From: Trametopsis cervina
Lineage: Eukaryota; Basidiomycota; Agaricomycetes; Polyporales; Irpicaceae
DNA: 64,000 nucleotides
Direction of reading: 5' to 3'
Assembly: GCA_022385755.1 (NCBI GenBank)
Contig: MU278356.1
Span: forward strand, 480,589 to 544,588
The notes under the pieces are model-generated. The model saw only the letters and a list, made by a program, of their open reading frames with translations. It searched no databases and was not told where the DNA came from. A program made the translations under genes and the position numbers. Below, piece by piece: positions 33,021-46,077 of the stretch; within the stretch, counting starts at the first letter, position 1, and each line of letters begins with the position of its first letter.

Positions 33021-35906
33021 TCAAGCGTGCGTCAAGGGATCAACGCAGATGACACCGTCGCGTTCGCTCCAAGGGTACCCCCACAGGTGTAACCATTCCC
33101 GAGCACCCGTCGCAAGGCGAGCACGGGATGCTGCACGCGCCGTGTCCTGTGCAGCAGATTGCCCGTCTTCGTCTACGATTAGATATGCTAGGCAGCAATA
33201 CCGGTCAGCCACTCAGAGAGCGCAGCTATAATGCAAGTCAGGCCACCCACCTAAACCAATGAAGTGATCACGTTCCAACTGCCGAAAAAATGCGTTTTAG
33301 AAACGACGATGCCCCGAGACTCTCGAAAAACTTACAGCGAGCAAGAATTCCTCCATAACCTCGGTAGCCTCTGCCACCTGTAGTCCATGCAAATCGATCA
33401 TGACCTCCGTGCGTTCCTCAGGACTAAGCTTCTTGCCGTCTGCAGCTATCTGACTAGCTACAGTATGTGCTGTAACACCTAGACACACACCCAGACCGGC
33501 GGCACATATTTTACCGGCAGAAAACGCGCGATCCGCAGAATCATCGGACCAGACCGAGTTTTTCAAGGTTTGCTCTACAAGCTTCGCACGTTCTCTGACA
33601 AGCCTGCCTGCGGCCTGGACGAGCTCTGCGCTCATCTTCGCATTAAGGTCATGACCCTCCCTGGTAAAACGTTTCGCAGCGGCTCCGTCCCCATTTTTCC
33701 ATGCCAAGGCAGCGCGGTTCAAGGATTCATTTCTGGTCGCTCCAAGCTGCTGCGCCCGATTACGATATGCAGCATAGAGGCTATTCACTGTATCACCAGT
33801 AGATAATTTGGGCAGCAACGTCGGTGGACGGAGCTTCAGCCTCGAAGACGGCCTAGGGGCTACAACAGCCGTATTGTTGTTAAGTTCAGCGGTGGTTCCC
33901 ATCAATTCCTTGCGTGTGGCTATTGTAGTAGGATCTTTAGATGCTGAGGGCGTGGTAGCCTGGTGGGATGTTGTTGATCCTAGTGGAAGGGATCCTGCCT
34001 TTTTGACCACAGATGCAAACCGCCCACGCCCGTGATCCAGTGAAGATAGGTCATGTGACGAGTGATGACCTCCGCGACGGGTCTTAGGCGTGCTATTGAC
34101 GGTGTGGTTGAGAGCAGGAAAATCTTCAGGGGGTGGACTTTGGTTATGGTTATCCCGACCGGTAAGATTCATCCGCGAGATACCCCCGTGAAGATTGGAG
34201 GGGTCCACATCTTTGGGTAAGTGGTGCAAAAATTCACAGTTCTCGCCTTTCGCACAAGTCCCACGCAACCAGAAACGACATAGAGCGCGCTCCAAATCAT
34301 GACTGTAACATAGGGTTTGTAATCAGTACAAGAGACGCTAAGCAGGTGATATACCGACCTGAAACGACAATCCGCTCGTAGACATTCTCCAGCGAGGAAG
34401 TATCTGCAAACCCTATTCCCCCCAGGAACGGGACGACTGAATCTGTGCCCTCTGAAACCAGGCCCGACGTAGCCTCTGCCACCACGAAGGTAGCCTGCTT
34501 GTCCATCTCGACCAATAACAGAAACTCTACCATTGCCAGGGTGAAGTTTCGCGTTTGAGACGCTGTTTGAAGTGAGGGACGCTACCTGTCGATCCACCAG
34601 CCAGGACATCGCCCTGTCGAAGTCGTACCCATTAGCCTCGAGCGCATCCTCAAGTTCAGAAGGTGCCAAGGTAGACCCGAAAACCATGCTGAGTACATCC
34701 AACGGTGTCATTCCATCAGTTAAGAGGGCATTCGTGTCAGGGTCCATATCATCAGGATGCAACGACAGCGAAGAGAATAATTGAGAATATTGTTCCTCGT
34801 GAGGCCCATAGAAGCTGTATCGCGCATCATCCGCTGAGGTGGAGACAGAAGAGTTGGAAAGTGGAGAGTTAGACCAAGGAATCCCATCGTCTGTCGGATG
34901 GAAAGAACGCGGGAGTACCTTCTGACCGAAGGGGTCAAAAGGGTCCTCTTCATCATCTTCATCCTCGTCTGGTCGCAAAGACAGTCGCAGGGAGCTTGGG
35001 GTACCAGAACGGGGTAATAACGCGCTGTCTAGAGTTAATGGTGCAGCTATTGCCAGTTTGGAGGTTGGGCGCTGCGGATTGTGAGACCAGAGGTCAGGAG
35101 AGGGCGTCTGGTCTCGTAAAGATGCCAGCGAGCCAGGATTAGATGAAGCTGACGACAGAGGTCGAGGGATGGGTTTGAATTCGTGTGCTTTAGCGTTTAA
35201 GATACGTGGTGAAGATAAAGGAGAAGCCGGAAGACTGGAAGCAAACTGAGCAGACGGTATTATAGGCGAGTGCCCCGGGGATTCTGTACGGGCCGTAATG
35301 TAAGATGAAGACTGCTGGCCGGAGGCAAGGGGGGATACTAGCGGGGTATGCGGCCTGCGAAAGACCATGGCGAGGGGCGAGCTCGGTGCAGATGTGGGGG
35401 TGTCTGGACGAGGTACAAGGCGTGTGGAGTGCTGTGAAGCACGTGAAGAAGGCCTGGATATTGGCCTACGAGTCGGTGTGAGGAACAAGAAGGGTACATT
35501 ATCTATGTCATCTCGATGGCGGTGCATGAGGTCCAACACGTGTTGAGAGAGCTATAAGATGATGAGTGGAGAGGATAAGCGTTCCCGAAGGGGATGTGCA
35601 CACCTCTTCCTCATCTATAGAAGGACCAAAACTGTCCTTGAGTAGATTTTTGAGGTCTTCTTCTCGCTCTGCGTCGAGCAAAGAGGCCACCCTGGCAACC
35701 AAAGCCGAGCTAATTCCCGTCGAGCCACCTTCGTTGTCATCCTCGTAGTTGTCCAAAGGCCTGTACTGGCGAGCGATGGCAGTAAGCTGCGCGCGAGTGT
35801 GGGGGAACCTTGGTGGGACCGAGAACTCCTGGGGTGTTGAGAGGGCAGGAGAATCGGAGCGTAGGACGTGATCAAAGGGTACAGAGATGGTTGGTGGTGC
35901 AAGCAT
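33021..35906 (-). CDS. CUE / CCCH zinc-finger / DUF1771 / Smr-domain protein
   Basis: Probable RNA-surveillance or nuclease protein (family inference: Smr domains cut or bind RNA/DNA; CUE binds ubiquitin; N4BP2 and its relatives combine CUE with Smr). ATG at 35,906 (MLAPPTISVPFDHVL). Domain order: CUE (PLDVLSMVFGSTLAPSELED, about 34,700), two CCCH fingers (CRYFLAGECLRADCRF.H, split by an intron, and CRFWLRGTCAKGENCEFLHH), DUF1771 (LYAAYRNRAQQLGATRNESL), then Smr starting VMIDLHGLQVAEATEVMEEF. The last introns were checked: GCT|GTAAGT...CGGCAG|TTGGAACG, then TTTAG|GTGGGT...GCCTAG|CATATC, giving ERDHFIGLAYLIVDEDG and the C-terminal GYPWSERDGVICVDPLTHA with stop at 33,021. Long S/P-rich linkers separate CUE from the N-terminus. 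Confidence 0.85.
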
Positions 35907-36507
35907 GTTGAACACTGACCGACATGTACGAGGACTTGTCAAGAGTAGCTGAGAGCGTAAGATACTTGGATTGCAATGGACACAGACCCTGAAGTGGTCC
36001 GGGGAGGAGGTGATCTCGCGCTGACCTTCTCGTTGGTGTAGGTGAAAGAAACGGCCTGCGCTGGGTCAGCTTGGCCATGCACGGTTGAACATCACACTGA
36101 GGCGCCTATCCCGCGGCGTCTCAAACTGCCTCCGACCCATGATCACCCACGTGACCTGTCTTCATTGGTACAGAATATACCTACCGCTACCGCAGATGAC
36201 ATTCCGTTCATGTTCACCACGCTCAGTCAACAGCGAGAAGGCGATAGCAGTGTCACGTATGACGAAGTTCGTTTACTACCGGGGTCAACTCGCTTCGTCA
36301 AAATCTATGTATGCATTGCCACCATGACCGTATACTCACGTGCTCCTGGCAACATCAAGTTTTTAAAGTCACGCACCTGCAGATTTCGGTCTACTATATA
36401 CGACTGTGGTGGGAATTTTTACAGGGCCAAAGTTACATAAATAACCAGCATGGCTGAGTAGCAGACGATGCTTTCGTGTTACATACAGCCCAGCAATCTG
36501 GTGCACA
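35907..36507. promoter_or_regulatory. Divergent intergenic region, 601 bp
   Basis: Separates the CUE/Smr gene (-) from the hydrolase gene (+), so it must hold both promoters. No TATA box or repeat stands out. Small frames here are not supported. Confidence 0.5.
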
Positions 36508-37691
36508 ATGCTCCATCTCGCCATGCAGAATACGTTACGGTCTCTTATGCTCTTGACGCTATCCGCGAGCTCCATTGCGTCCATAAACATCTTCGAAGCG
36601 TGCTCTTGCTCTGCGGGTAGAATTCCTGTACCCGTCGCCGTCAGGATTCCAGTAAATCCTGGTAGCGAGACGCTGAACACCACAAACCTCAGAGAGCTGC
36701 ACGCGACTTTTGGGATTTTTGGTACTTTTTGTCAGCCCGCTACCCGTTCCAATTCTCCTAGCAGAGGTGCGTTTCCATGACTGATCTATCTCGAGCGCCG
36801 CGTGGCGCTAACACAAAGGCCACAGATCATGTTCAGCTGTTGCTGCACGGATCTACGTACACAAGCCAATACTGGACTTGGCCAATTAATGGCTTCCAGA
36901 ACTATTCCTACGCGGCGCACGCCTGTGCCCAAGGTCAATCCACGTTCGCATACGATGCTCTGGGCGTGGGCCTAAGTGAAAGGCCTCTGGACTCCACAGA
37001 CGTACAGATCCCTACATCAGCTGCCATTGCTGCCTCTCTCGCTCGCAAACTCAAAACAGGCGAAGTCACTGAATTACTCGGCATGGGACCTCAGCAATTC
37101 AGCAGACTCGTTGCCGTAGGTCATTCGCAAGGTTCGGTCGTGTTCAACTTTGCTGCGATAGAGTTGGGACGCACCGCTCCATTCGACGCGTTGATACTCA
37201 CTGGGCACATCCACGACGAAGGATTCCTCGCAAGCATTAAGCTTCCCCGCCCTGCAGCACGGGATGTTGACCCTGCCCGCTGGGCGAACTTGGAGCCCGG
37301 ATACATCTCGAATCCTAACCGCTCACAGTTCTATTCCCCGGACAATTCGACATTCTCTGCCGATATGCTCCAGGTCGATCAACTCACGAAGGACGTTAGC
37401 ACGGTCTGGTATGTAGATCAGACCCCTGCCGTTTATGTCCCGGCGAGAGAATACAAGGGCCCGGTTGTTGAACTCGTTGGCGACAGCGATCAAATCCATT
37501 GTCTCAACGTCGGCGATGGGAGTGCACCGTGCAATGTGACAGCACTGCAGACCTCTGAATCAGAGTTTTGGCCACACTCTAGAAACTTCGCCATGATCGT
37601 TCGCGAGGGTCAAGGGCACGATGTTAATCTGGATTTTGGGGCTGCAGAGACGTTCAAGATAATTACTGCTCTTGTCAAAAACCTCACATAA
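36508..37691 (+). CDS. Secreted alpha/beta hydrolase
   Basis: ATG at 36,508 (MLHLAMQNTLRSLMLL) with a typical signal peptide ending about ASIASI. Two exons: the first reads FGIFGTFCQPATRSNSPSR; the intron (GTGCGT...GGCCACAG) joins it to DHVQLLLHGSTYTSQYW. The fold shows LLLHG (oxyanion region), YDALGVGLSERP, the nucleophile elbow VAVGHSQGSV (Ser in GHSQG), an acidic candidate near VVELVGDSDQI, and a catalytic His in GQGHDVNLDF. About 370 residues. Several NxS/T sites are consistent with secretion. Substrate unknown; related fungal proteins act on esters. The second exon alone would give an in-frame ATG at 36,777, but that lies inside the intron. Confidence 0.8.
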
Positions 37692-37846
37692 TAATTCCCA
37701 CATGATTTAAGCTCATCGACGTGGTGCGGGGGTACTAGTACATATGCTACATGACTTTCGATGGTTGGGTCAAGACGATACAGCTCATACAGTAGCAAAA
37801 ACAAGTTTGTAACATGATTCGAAGACGACGAATGGGTTTGCTATGC

Positions 37847-39459
37847 TCAAATATCCCATTGCACGAGTACAATCTCCTCTCGCCAGCATCCCTTGACCGG
37901 CGAGCCATTGTCCAAACAGCAATTCTGCTCACACGAGAAGACCATGCAAGTGCCCCACTCCATCCCAGTACGCTCAACACCCGTCCCACCCTTCAACGCC
38001 CTCTCGACTTCTTTCCTCCGTTCCTCGTCGGTCTGCTTCGCCCTCTGTTCCTTCACGCCAGCACGGCTGAGTACATTGATGAGGTTGGGCATGAGTTGAC
38101 ACTCAAATACCCGTTTTCCATCACAATAAGGACATGTGGGGATCGATGAAGCGTTGTAAGTCCTCTTAGCGGCGGGGACAACCATTGAATCAGGCCTTGT
38201 GATCGGTAAATTCGGTTGCGGTGGAACAGGGAAAAGCCTGTCGAAGATCTTGTCACTGGCGAACGGTAGAGGGGTGCCACCAAGCTCATATCTGTGATAA
38301 AGTCTGTGAGTTGTCGTAGCTGGCCCCTATCTGTTATATGGAGAAAGACGCGCCTGAGGCACTGTTCACCCTCATACCCTACTCGCTTAGAGAATCGTTC
38401 GAAGACCTGGTCAACATCAATAGAGTTTTCATAAGATTCCATCGTCCAGCCCCCGCTTTGAACATTCCCTTGGATGCCATCCTCATTGACCTGAGCACCT
38501 TGCGGAATTTTGAGCTTCGGTGGTGGGGGAAGATATTCTCCCACTGTGGACAGATACAGACAGTCGTATGCCGGGAAAGATGGCCACTCCGACGATTCAA
38601 GTGTTGACGACGCGAACGCAGTAACGAGGGACGTCTCTTCTTCATCTGTGTCACTGTCGTACGCTTCCTCGTCATCATCCGACTGCTGTCGGTCATTTTC
38701 AGGTGAGGTGTGGTCAGGCGAACCAAATATCTGGGAGCCCAGCCCGAACGGGCTCGGTGCGTTGCTGGGTACGTTCATCTGAATCCTGCTTAGAAATAGA
38801 TAATGTGGTCTATAGGGCAGGACTTACGGAGAACGGGTTCAGGTTGGGGAGTGCGATGCGCTCTGACTTTTGTCCAGCCACTCTGGTTTGGGCCAGTTCC
38901 TTCTCGCGTTGTTTCGCTTTCTTGTTCTCCAATTTTGCAGCGTACTTTTCGTTGAAGCGCAACCCCCTCCACGCGCGCACACTTTCTCACATCACAATGA
39001 AACGATAATCACACTGACAAAGGAAATGATATGTACCTTCCTTCTAGCCTCTGACATACTCCCCTCGAACATCCCCAGACGTACAGCACACGATCCGATG
39101 GACTGTCTTCCGCGGGGCACCATACCTGGAGTAGCAACTCCATCGGAGTGGAACAGTTTTTGCACACTCCCGAGTCAACAGGAGGCTCTGGACTTGTTAA
39201 GAATGCCTACATCGATAAATGCGGTAACGAGTGAAGTGGGCAAATCCAAAAGATATATTTCAATGAGAATAAGCGTACGTAGACGACAGAGTGGATGGTA
39301 TCGTACTGGATGACCGCCGATCCGAGACACGGCGGCGTCGAGACGGTCAGAAGCGGATTCCAACGGACCGTCTGGTATACCCAACTGCACCGACGTCTCG
39401 ACGTCGGCAACTTCATCCTCATCCGAGTCTGACCAATCGTCAACGTTTTGTGGACTCAT
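37847..39459 (-). CDS. TSR4: PDCD2-family protein, Tsr4-like ribosome assembly chaperone
   Basis: Family role: PDCD2/Tsr4 escorts ribosomal protein uS5 (Rps2) co-translationally to nascent 40S subunits. ATG at 39,459 (MSPQNVDDWSDSDEDEV); an upstream splice acceptor (TTCATAG) suggests a 5' UTR intron. The N-terminal PDCD2 half reads VQLGIPDGPLE, DAAVSRIGGHPV, then CKNCSTPMELLLQVWCPAED and VLYVWGCSRGVCQ (zinc ligands), then RAWRGLRFNEKYAAKLE. An acidic spacer (QQSDDDEEAYDSDTDEEET) precedes the C-terminal domain: CPYCDGKRVFECQLMPNLIN, EWGTCMVFSCEQNCC and REEIVLVQWDI at the end (37,847). All cysteine pairs of the family are visible. Convergent with the hydrolase, 155 bp apart. Confidence 0.9.
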
Positions 39460-40713
39460 CCCGTTCGCCTGGTGATTGTGCCTATGAACAAGGAGGTCAG
39501 ATAAATTGGACGCGGACAAGATAGGAGGATGGGTTCAGAAATGCATGAATGGTATAATTAAAGATTGTCTTCAAAGATGGCGCGGAGGAGGAAACCTCGA
39601 CCGTGCACTTTCAGACTCGTCATCTAAGAGTTCATCTTGACAGATGCCGGCAGTGAACGTGATGCTTACCTGCTGTGCTGGATGTTGTGTGGGCTGAAGG
39701 TGCAGAAGGATGGAAGGCAATTTTACTGCATCAACCAGAGTGTTTGGACGGAACAAATACTGCCTAGGTATCCGGAAAAGGCAAGTCACTACTGTATTAT
39801 ATGTCCATTATCGCGGTAACATCGACACGACATCTTCGTGCTCTTCTGTCGCCGGTCCTGAGGTGATTTCATGTTGCCATCAAGCTAGGGCATGAACTAT
39901 GCAGGGTGGTAGAAACGGCTTGTGACACATAATCGGTGACAACGAACATCTTGTCTCGTGTAATACAAATGGACAGCCGGCAACTGGATGCTGTACGCCA
40001 AGCCAGCTAATATTGCCAGAAAGGAGGAGTGGGATGCCTCAGAAAAGGTCCCGATCTGACACACTCACAGTAAGCAGAAGCCACCAACAATACAGTAGTT
40101 AATCAGCCTCTCCCCATCGCGTGGCAGCCGCAGAGAGATGGCCAGACTCGTCCAACTAATTATACCACCTACTAGTGTTCTGTGGAGGTTCATGCGTGGA
40201 CTAGGCCGACTGCGCTACTTGATATCAGCCGGATGTGCAGCACTCGTACAGGGAGAGATTTGTGGTCACACGGAGGGTGTTTCATGTGTGATATATGGCC
40301 ATGCACCGAGCGCAAGCCTACGTAAGTAACTTGGGTCGTTGGCAACCGCTGCTCGCGGGAGATGTCTTAGTCTTCCAGATGGTGCGATGTTATAATACAA
40401 TCTGAGCCGTGGGTGGATGAGCTTGTAGTGCGCCGCCAGCTGTGCCACCGCCTGCATCATGATCAACGTAATAGCCTCCCTGACATGCTCATCAGCGACG
40501 GTGTCGTGGACGTCGAGCTGGGACGGTGAGGATGCGCGGGAGACGAGCGCATCACCGTAGGCACTGCGCACATCAGAGGTCAGGGCGTTTGCCGGATCGA
40601 ATGGATCGCATCTGCCGCTTGTCAGAAGGAGAAGGTGAATATATGTGAGTATTCGTATACTTTTGGTGCGCTTCCGGCCCTCGCTTTCCCCTCCGTCCTG
40701 TCCTCGTCCTACC
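39460..40713. other. Intergenic, 1.25 kb, with one doubtful minus-strand frame
   Basis: Lies between the divergent TSR4 and Zn2Cys6 factor 2 genes. On the minus strand, 40,625-40,266 encodes DPFDPANALTSDVRSAYGDA...REAITLIMMQAVAQLAAHYK, which looks protein-like and starts after an AG acceptor (CGGCAG), but I see neither a first exon with ATG nor a known family. It may be a small unannotated gene or chance. The rest shows nothing. Confidence 0.35.
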
Positions 40714-43700
40714 ATGTCTTCACCAGAGGCACCTCTCGATGGTCCAGAGACCGGCACCCCAAAGCTTCCTGGAGAACAGAAGAAGCGAAAGCGCGGAGCT
40801 ACCCGTCTCTCGTGTGCAGAATGCCGCAGGTGTTGTCTGGCCGTCCGCACAGTTTTGCGCATTACCACTCACGGTCTGATTGCCCACCCAGATTGAAACT
40901 TCGTTGTGACCGTGCAATTCCTTGCGGCTCATGTGTAAAGAGGGGATGTGCTACGATATGTCCTGATGGTGCGTCCTATCATTTTGGGTCAACGGCTTTT
41001 CAGCTCATCCGCCCCTCTGCCTACTAGGCTCCTTACAAACGGGCAAGGGCAACCGGTACTTCGCTCTCTTTGATACGTCTGTACACGTCCAATCTCTCAT
41101 CCCTTACTAGTGCTACGCGATTCGTACTGGCAAGTACCCAGGACCTTCATGAAAAGATACACGAACTCTCAAATCGTGTTCGGGAGCTTGAAGATGGACT
41201 ACGTGCATCTCATTCTCAGCATTCTCAGAATACACATCCTCTTCTCTCAGAGGATCTGCTACGAATCAAAGCCCCCATACAAAGAGAAGGACTAGGAGCC
41301 ACCTCGAGCGGACCAGGCGGCGAGCAAGAGAGCGATGTTGTCGATTCATTTGGGTCGCTCGCCATCAGCGACACTGGCCGCACAAACTACTTCGGGCAAG
41401 CCACCAGCTCGTTCGTAAGTCGATTAGCCCATACACCAATGTTTGATCGTCTCACGGATGCTTCTTCTCACAGTATTTCCTTCAGGTTCGCGCGCATTCG
41501 ATCAGTGGCTTCGTAACCATCACTTACATTTCCCTCTCCCTAGAACGAAGAGCAGCAACAACAGGAAGAACAGCAGGACCCCAATAGGGAAGACCGTATG
41601 GAAGACCTCCGAAAGGTCTTACCGCCTGAGATTTTGTCCCTGGCTGGACTGTTTCCGTTAGCGCCTAATATTCCCCCAAATGCTGAAGTGGAAGCAGAGC
41701 GTTTGGAACGGATTCGCGGCTTATTTTGGTATCTCCCTCCTGCAGAGGAAGCTGAAGACTTGAAACATATATATTTTCAACACGCAGGTACGACAACATG
41801 TCTTCTTCGTTTCATGCAAACTCACCGTCACGGGCTTCCTGACTGACATGAATCTTAGCTTGGATGTTGGTACCCGAACTATCATCCATCCGAAAACTTA
41901 CTGACGAGTGACATTGTAATCTATCGCAGGTATAACATCATTTCTCTGGAGCAATTCAACGAGGGTATCTACTATCAATTTTACAATCCCAATGTCGCAC
42001 CGCAGATCAACGATCTCAACCTCTCTCATCAGCTTGCCCTAATGTTTATAGTGCTGGCTATCGGCAGCCTGATGGACGTTAAACGTCAGGCATACAACAT
42101 CGAGGCAGAGAAGTACCATATGCTGGCACGCGCAGCACTATTTCAAAGTCCTATCTTTGAACAGCCCACGATCGCGGCGGTGCAAGTATTGGTGAGCATA
42201 GGAGCTACTAAGCGCAGTTCTCGTCCGCAAGTTTGCTTACTCAATCATTTGACGTAGTACCTAATGGCGTTTTATCTATTCCTGTCGGAGCGACACGGTA
42301 GTGGCGTAGGTTCGCGTTGGGCGTTCATGGGTCTCGCTGTGAAGTTGGGAATTAGCGTGAGTGTCGTTATTATGTCATGCTTATCGTGATGTTTCTTACC
42401 TGGCTGACTTACGTAGATGGGTCTCCGTAAGTGCGGATGTGCATTTGCGATGACGTGGAAGATTGAATCATTTGAACAGACCGAGACGCCGGGAGGTGGA
42501 ACGTTGAACCAAAGGAAATCGAGCGACGACGGCAAGCATTTTGGGAGTTGTATGTATACGACTTCTGGCAGGTATGATTGATGGCATTTTTCTGGGTAAA
42601 CAGGATTACCGACACACCCTTGCGTAGTCTTTCACTTTTGGCAGGCCAGCATCATTCACTTTATCCCATATTGACTGCAAAAAGCCTCACATCGAAGATC
42701 CTGGAAATGATCTTACCTGTAAGCATCAGTTCCTATCACATCTGTCCCTAGGAACTCTCCCCTCATTGCTCTATTGTCAAAGTTCACTGGTGGAAGCACC
42801 GATACGTATCAGAATGCATGCATCTTGTATATGATCAAGCGTTTGGCGCCAAAATGCCAACATACAACCTCGTATTGCAGCTTGACCGCAAGTTGCGCGG
42901 ATTCCACGTGCCACCTATATTGCAGATAGCTGGGTTTGGGCACTCAGACACACGAGGCGGGGCTGTTTATGACTCGGTACCGCTCATCTTGCAGCGTCAT
43001 CTGGTGTTGGCAATCAGAGAATCGAGTAAGTTTTGCTTAGTGGACGTTCGTTTGAGTCTGTGTGTCTCACATGCACCCATTCCCCGATATTTCGTAGATC
43101 TGCTATGTAGGTCGAATCTCACGGATCTCGGGACCAAGCTTACTGACCTTGAATGACGATACCAGACATGCACAGGGGTTTCTTCGCCAGGGCAATCAGC
43201 GACCACCCGAAGGATCCGCTCGGAAGCCCATACGGTAGTTCATTTATTGCCGCCTATCGCAGCGCTGGTTCTCTAGTTGCTCTTGTGCGAAATATACATT
43301 CTCAGCTGAAGGAGCTTACCGAACGAATGTGGTTCCTTTGGACCCATCTGTTCTCGTGTTCTGTCAGTGTAGCCTCCTTTGATAGCACATGTCACATGCT
43401 CACCATGCACACGCCTCGACGTACAGATCATTCTGGGTTCGATTGTGACGAAATGTCCCTCGATGAGCCTAGCACCATCCGCTCTGCAGCAATTGGATGC
43501 TGCGTGCGATTTGTTCTCGAAGACGGCTCATATATTTCATGCTGAGAAAATGCTGGTGCGTCCGACTCCGATCCGATTCGGACATTTGCTAACTCCTTCC
43601 CTCAAGGCAATCATGCTCAATTTACGCGAAAAGGCCCGTGCTTCCCTCAGCCAGTTTAGGCACTTACCGCCGTCGCGCCAGGGCACTCAGTCAGAGCCAA

Positions 43701-44278
43701 CCACGCCAGCGGACGACAACGACGAGCTGTCCGTACTTGGAGGCCGTACGAGACTCGTCGCCCCGAAGGAAAAATCTGTTTCCCCAGTGATTGGCGAACT
43801 CTCGCCAACATCTATGAACCCTATCGTGCCCTTCCCAATGAAATCAGACATCGATGAACAGGCCCACCCCATGGTCCTCGAATATCTCCGCACCTTTGCG
43901 ACCCATTCTCATCCCGGCCCCTCCATCCAACCTCATATCCAAACCCAGCTTCCAGCGCAACAACAATCGCCGGTATCTCCGTATGAACACCATACTTTCT
44001 CCGATATGAACCCCATGTCTGTTGGTTCAGCAAGCTTTGCGACGCCTAACGGAACTCACTTCCCAGGCCAGTCGATGCATGGGGGCTCGCATATGGAGAT
44101 GACGCAACCGCCTCTCCCGCAATACTTCCCCGTCTTTGACTATAGCGTAGGACCTGAAAACACCTTCTCTCAAGTGCCACTGTCGCCTGAGACAGAGTTC
44201 TTAGGGAGGTCATATTCTCCAGAAGCAAACATGCAAGCTGCCTGGCAGGATTTGCTGTCCCAGTTTGGGCGCTCATAG
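40714..44278 (+). CDS. Zn(II)2Cys6 transcription factor 2
   Basis: ATG at 40,714 (MSSPEAPLDGPETG). The zinc cluster spans one intron: LSCAECRR joined at CGCAG|GTGTTG...CACCCAG|ATTG to LKLRCDRAIPCGSCVKRGCA and TICPDG (C-x2-C-x6-C-x5-C-x2-C-x8-C). A coiled coil follows (LHEKIHELSNRVRELEDGL), then LPPEILSLAGLFPLAPNIPP. The fungal-specific domain has QAYNIEAEKYHMLARAALFQ near 42,090, and the end of the protein is S/P/Q-rich (AWQDLLSQFGRS, stop 44,278). It is the inverted paralog of 27,258-30,553: same order of segments, partly shared intron sites, sequence well diverged. About ten exons, not all borders traced. Confidence 0.8.
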
Positions 44279-44609
44279 TTAAGTTAGCACAGATTGTCTC
44301 ATCGGTTTTTCTTGCGGTTGGATGCTTAGTAGATGTTCCGTACTGTAATCTAGTTATTTCGCTTCAGCAGAATTCGAGTGTGATCAGAGTCACTTATCGT
44401 TCAATCGTGTTATTGAGCTTTCCGACGAGTTGGAAATACTTAGCGTGTGATGTTTGGCCGTGCGAGGTGAGCGTCTCTCCCCACACAGCCTGCTACCGTG
44501 ATCCCCAACACCGGCCACACCAACCACACCGAACACCGTCGTTTCTGGGTAACCCAATACTCCTGTCACCCCTTGCAATAAGCATCTTACGTGTAGCAAA
44601 CTGGATACC
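44279..44609. other. Intergenic, 331 bp
   Basis: Between factor 2 and RHO3 (both +). Probably 3' UTR of the first and promoter of the second. No element recognised. Confidence 0.5.
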
Positions 44610-45766
44610 ATGCCAGGATGCAGGAGCTCTGGCGGCACACCCGGCTTTGGTCGAGGACGACCTGTGCGGACAATTGTTGATGTTTCTCCGCGTTCTCTTC
44701 TAATGGGGCTCCGCACACGTTCCGCTAGGTCCAACGGAAAGTCGTGGTGTGTGGTGATGGTGCCTGCGGTAAGCATAGGATGTCCCCTACCTTGTACGTG
44801 ATTAACAGCATTGCTATCCAGGCAAAACGTCATTACTCAACGTGTTTACCCGTGGATTCTTCACGCAAGTCTAGTATGTTCTCATTGATGTTGAATTTCG
44901 ATCGTTTGTAAGAACCGACGTGCTTTCTGCGACAGTGAACCTACCGTCTTTGAGAACTATGTGCATGACCTGTATGTGGACGACCAGCTAGTGGAATTGA
45001 GTCTTTGGGATACTGCTGGTACGCTGATACATATACTTATGGGAAGGCGCCTCTCTGATGACCATAGCATATTCCAGGACAAGAAGAATTTGACAGACTA
45101 AGATCCTTAAGTTATGCGGAGACCCATGTCATTATGATGTGCTTTTCGGTGCGTTTCCGCGCGCCACACGATGAACGCCATGTAACAATATTTGTTATAG
45201 GTTGATAACCCAACATCATTGGAGAATGTCGAGTCCAAAGTATGTGCGGTCTACGGGGGAAAGCCAGGCCCTGTGAAAGCTGATCAGTTGTTCAGTGGCT
45301 AGAGGAGATTTTAGAGTACTGTCCTGGCGTCAAAGTTTGTGACCAGATAATAGGCTTCTGAGCTTTGATTGACGTTATCTTTTCTTACAGCTCATTTTGG
45401 TCGGTGCGTAGTGCGGAATACCTGATATCTTACAGGAAATTAAATTTACGCGGATACATCAGCTCTTAAATGTGACCTCAGAGAAGATCGAACGGTACAG
45501 GACCGTCTTGCGCGCTATGGCATGCATACGGTTCAATACGAAGAAGGCCTCGCTGTCGCACGGCGAATACGAGCCTCACGCTATCTTGGTATGTTCTGTG
45601 GCAGAGTGACTATCATTGGTTAGCTAACGCATGAACAGAATGTAGTTCGAAACACAATCGTGGTGTGAACGAGGTATTCTACGAGGCAGCACGTGTCTCC
45701 TTGAGTACCAGGGCGAAGGGCTCTGGTGCTTATAGCGGGGATCGCATTGGATGCACCCTTTGCTGA
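44610..45766 (+). CDS. RHO3: Rho3-type small GTPase
   Basis: Molecular switch for polarised secretion and actin organisation (Rho3 family). About nine small exons, all borders GT-AG. ATG at 44,610 ([18 protein letters not shown]), then after an intron [20 protein letters not shown] (P-loop), [20 protein letters not shown] (effector region with Thr), [20 protein letters not shown] (switch II), [37 protein letters not shown] (TKxD-equivalent), [17 protein letters not shown] (SAK-equivalent), and [12 protein letters not shown]. The C-terminus is GCTLC, a CaaX-type prenylation box (C-T-L-C), stop TGA at 45,764-45,766. Each codon phase fits across the introns I traced. No single exon is long, so simple ORF searches miss it. 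A Bem3-like RhoGAP lies 15 kb downstream. Confidence 0.9.
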
Positions 45767-46077
45767 CGTTCGCTTCTTCAATTATATGACATTTACTTGC
45801 GAACATTCTTGTGCATTCATTACGATACCTGTACCAATTATGCCATTGTAACAATTCCTGCATCATACCTATTACCTCCACACTGCGTTCGAGCTGTTGA
45901 AGCTGTTCTAATTCTCCATATCTTAGTTAAGATAGGTTCATCCCTCAATGCACAATATGTCCGTCCACTGCTCAAACATTCAAATGTAACCGTAGAATTA
46001 TGGGATCTTGAGAGGGTGTATAAGACATTACACGGGCGGTATATAGTGAGTCGAAGACTGTAATTCATATGCAGCGT
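45767..46077. terminator. Convergent 3' region of RHO3 and clathrin heavy chain
   Basis: About 310 bp shared by two genes whose 3' ends face each other. Transcript ends must overlap or lie close together. No gene in it. Confidence 0.45.

Noticed and set aside
36777..37691. Hydrolase starting at the ATG of the long 304-residue frame (36,777)
   Set aside because: That ATG lies in an intron; the upstream exon with signal peptide joins in frame just before HVQLLLHG.
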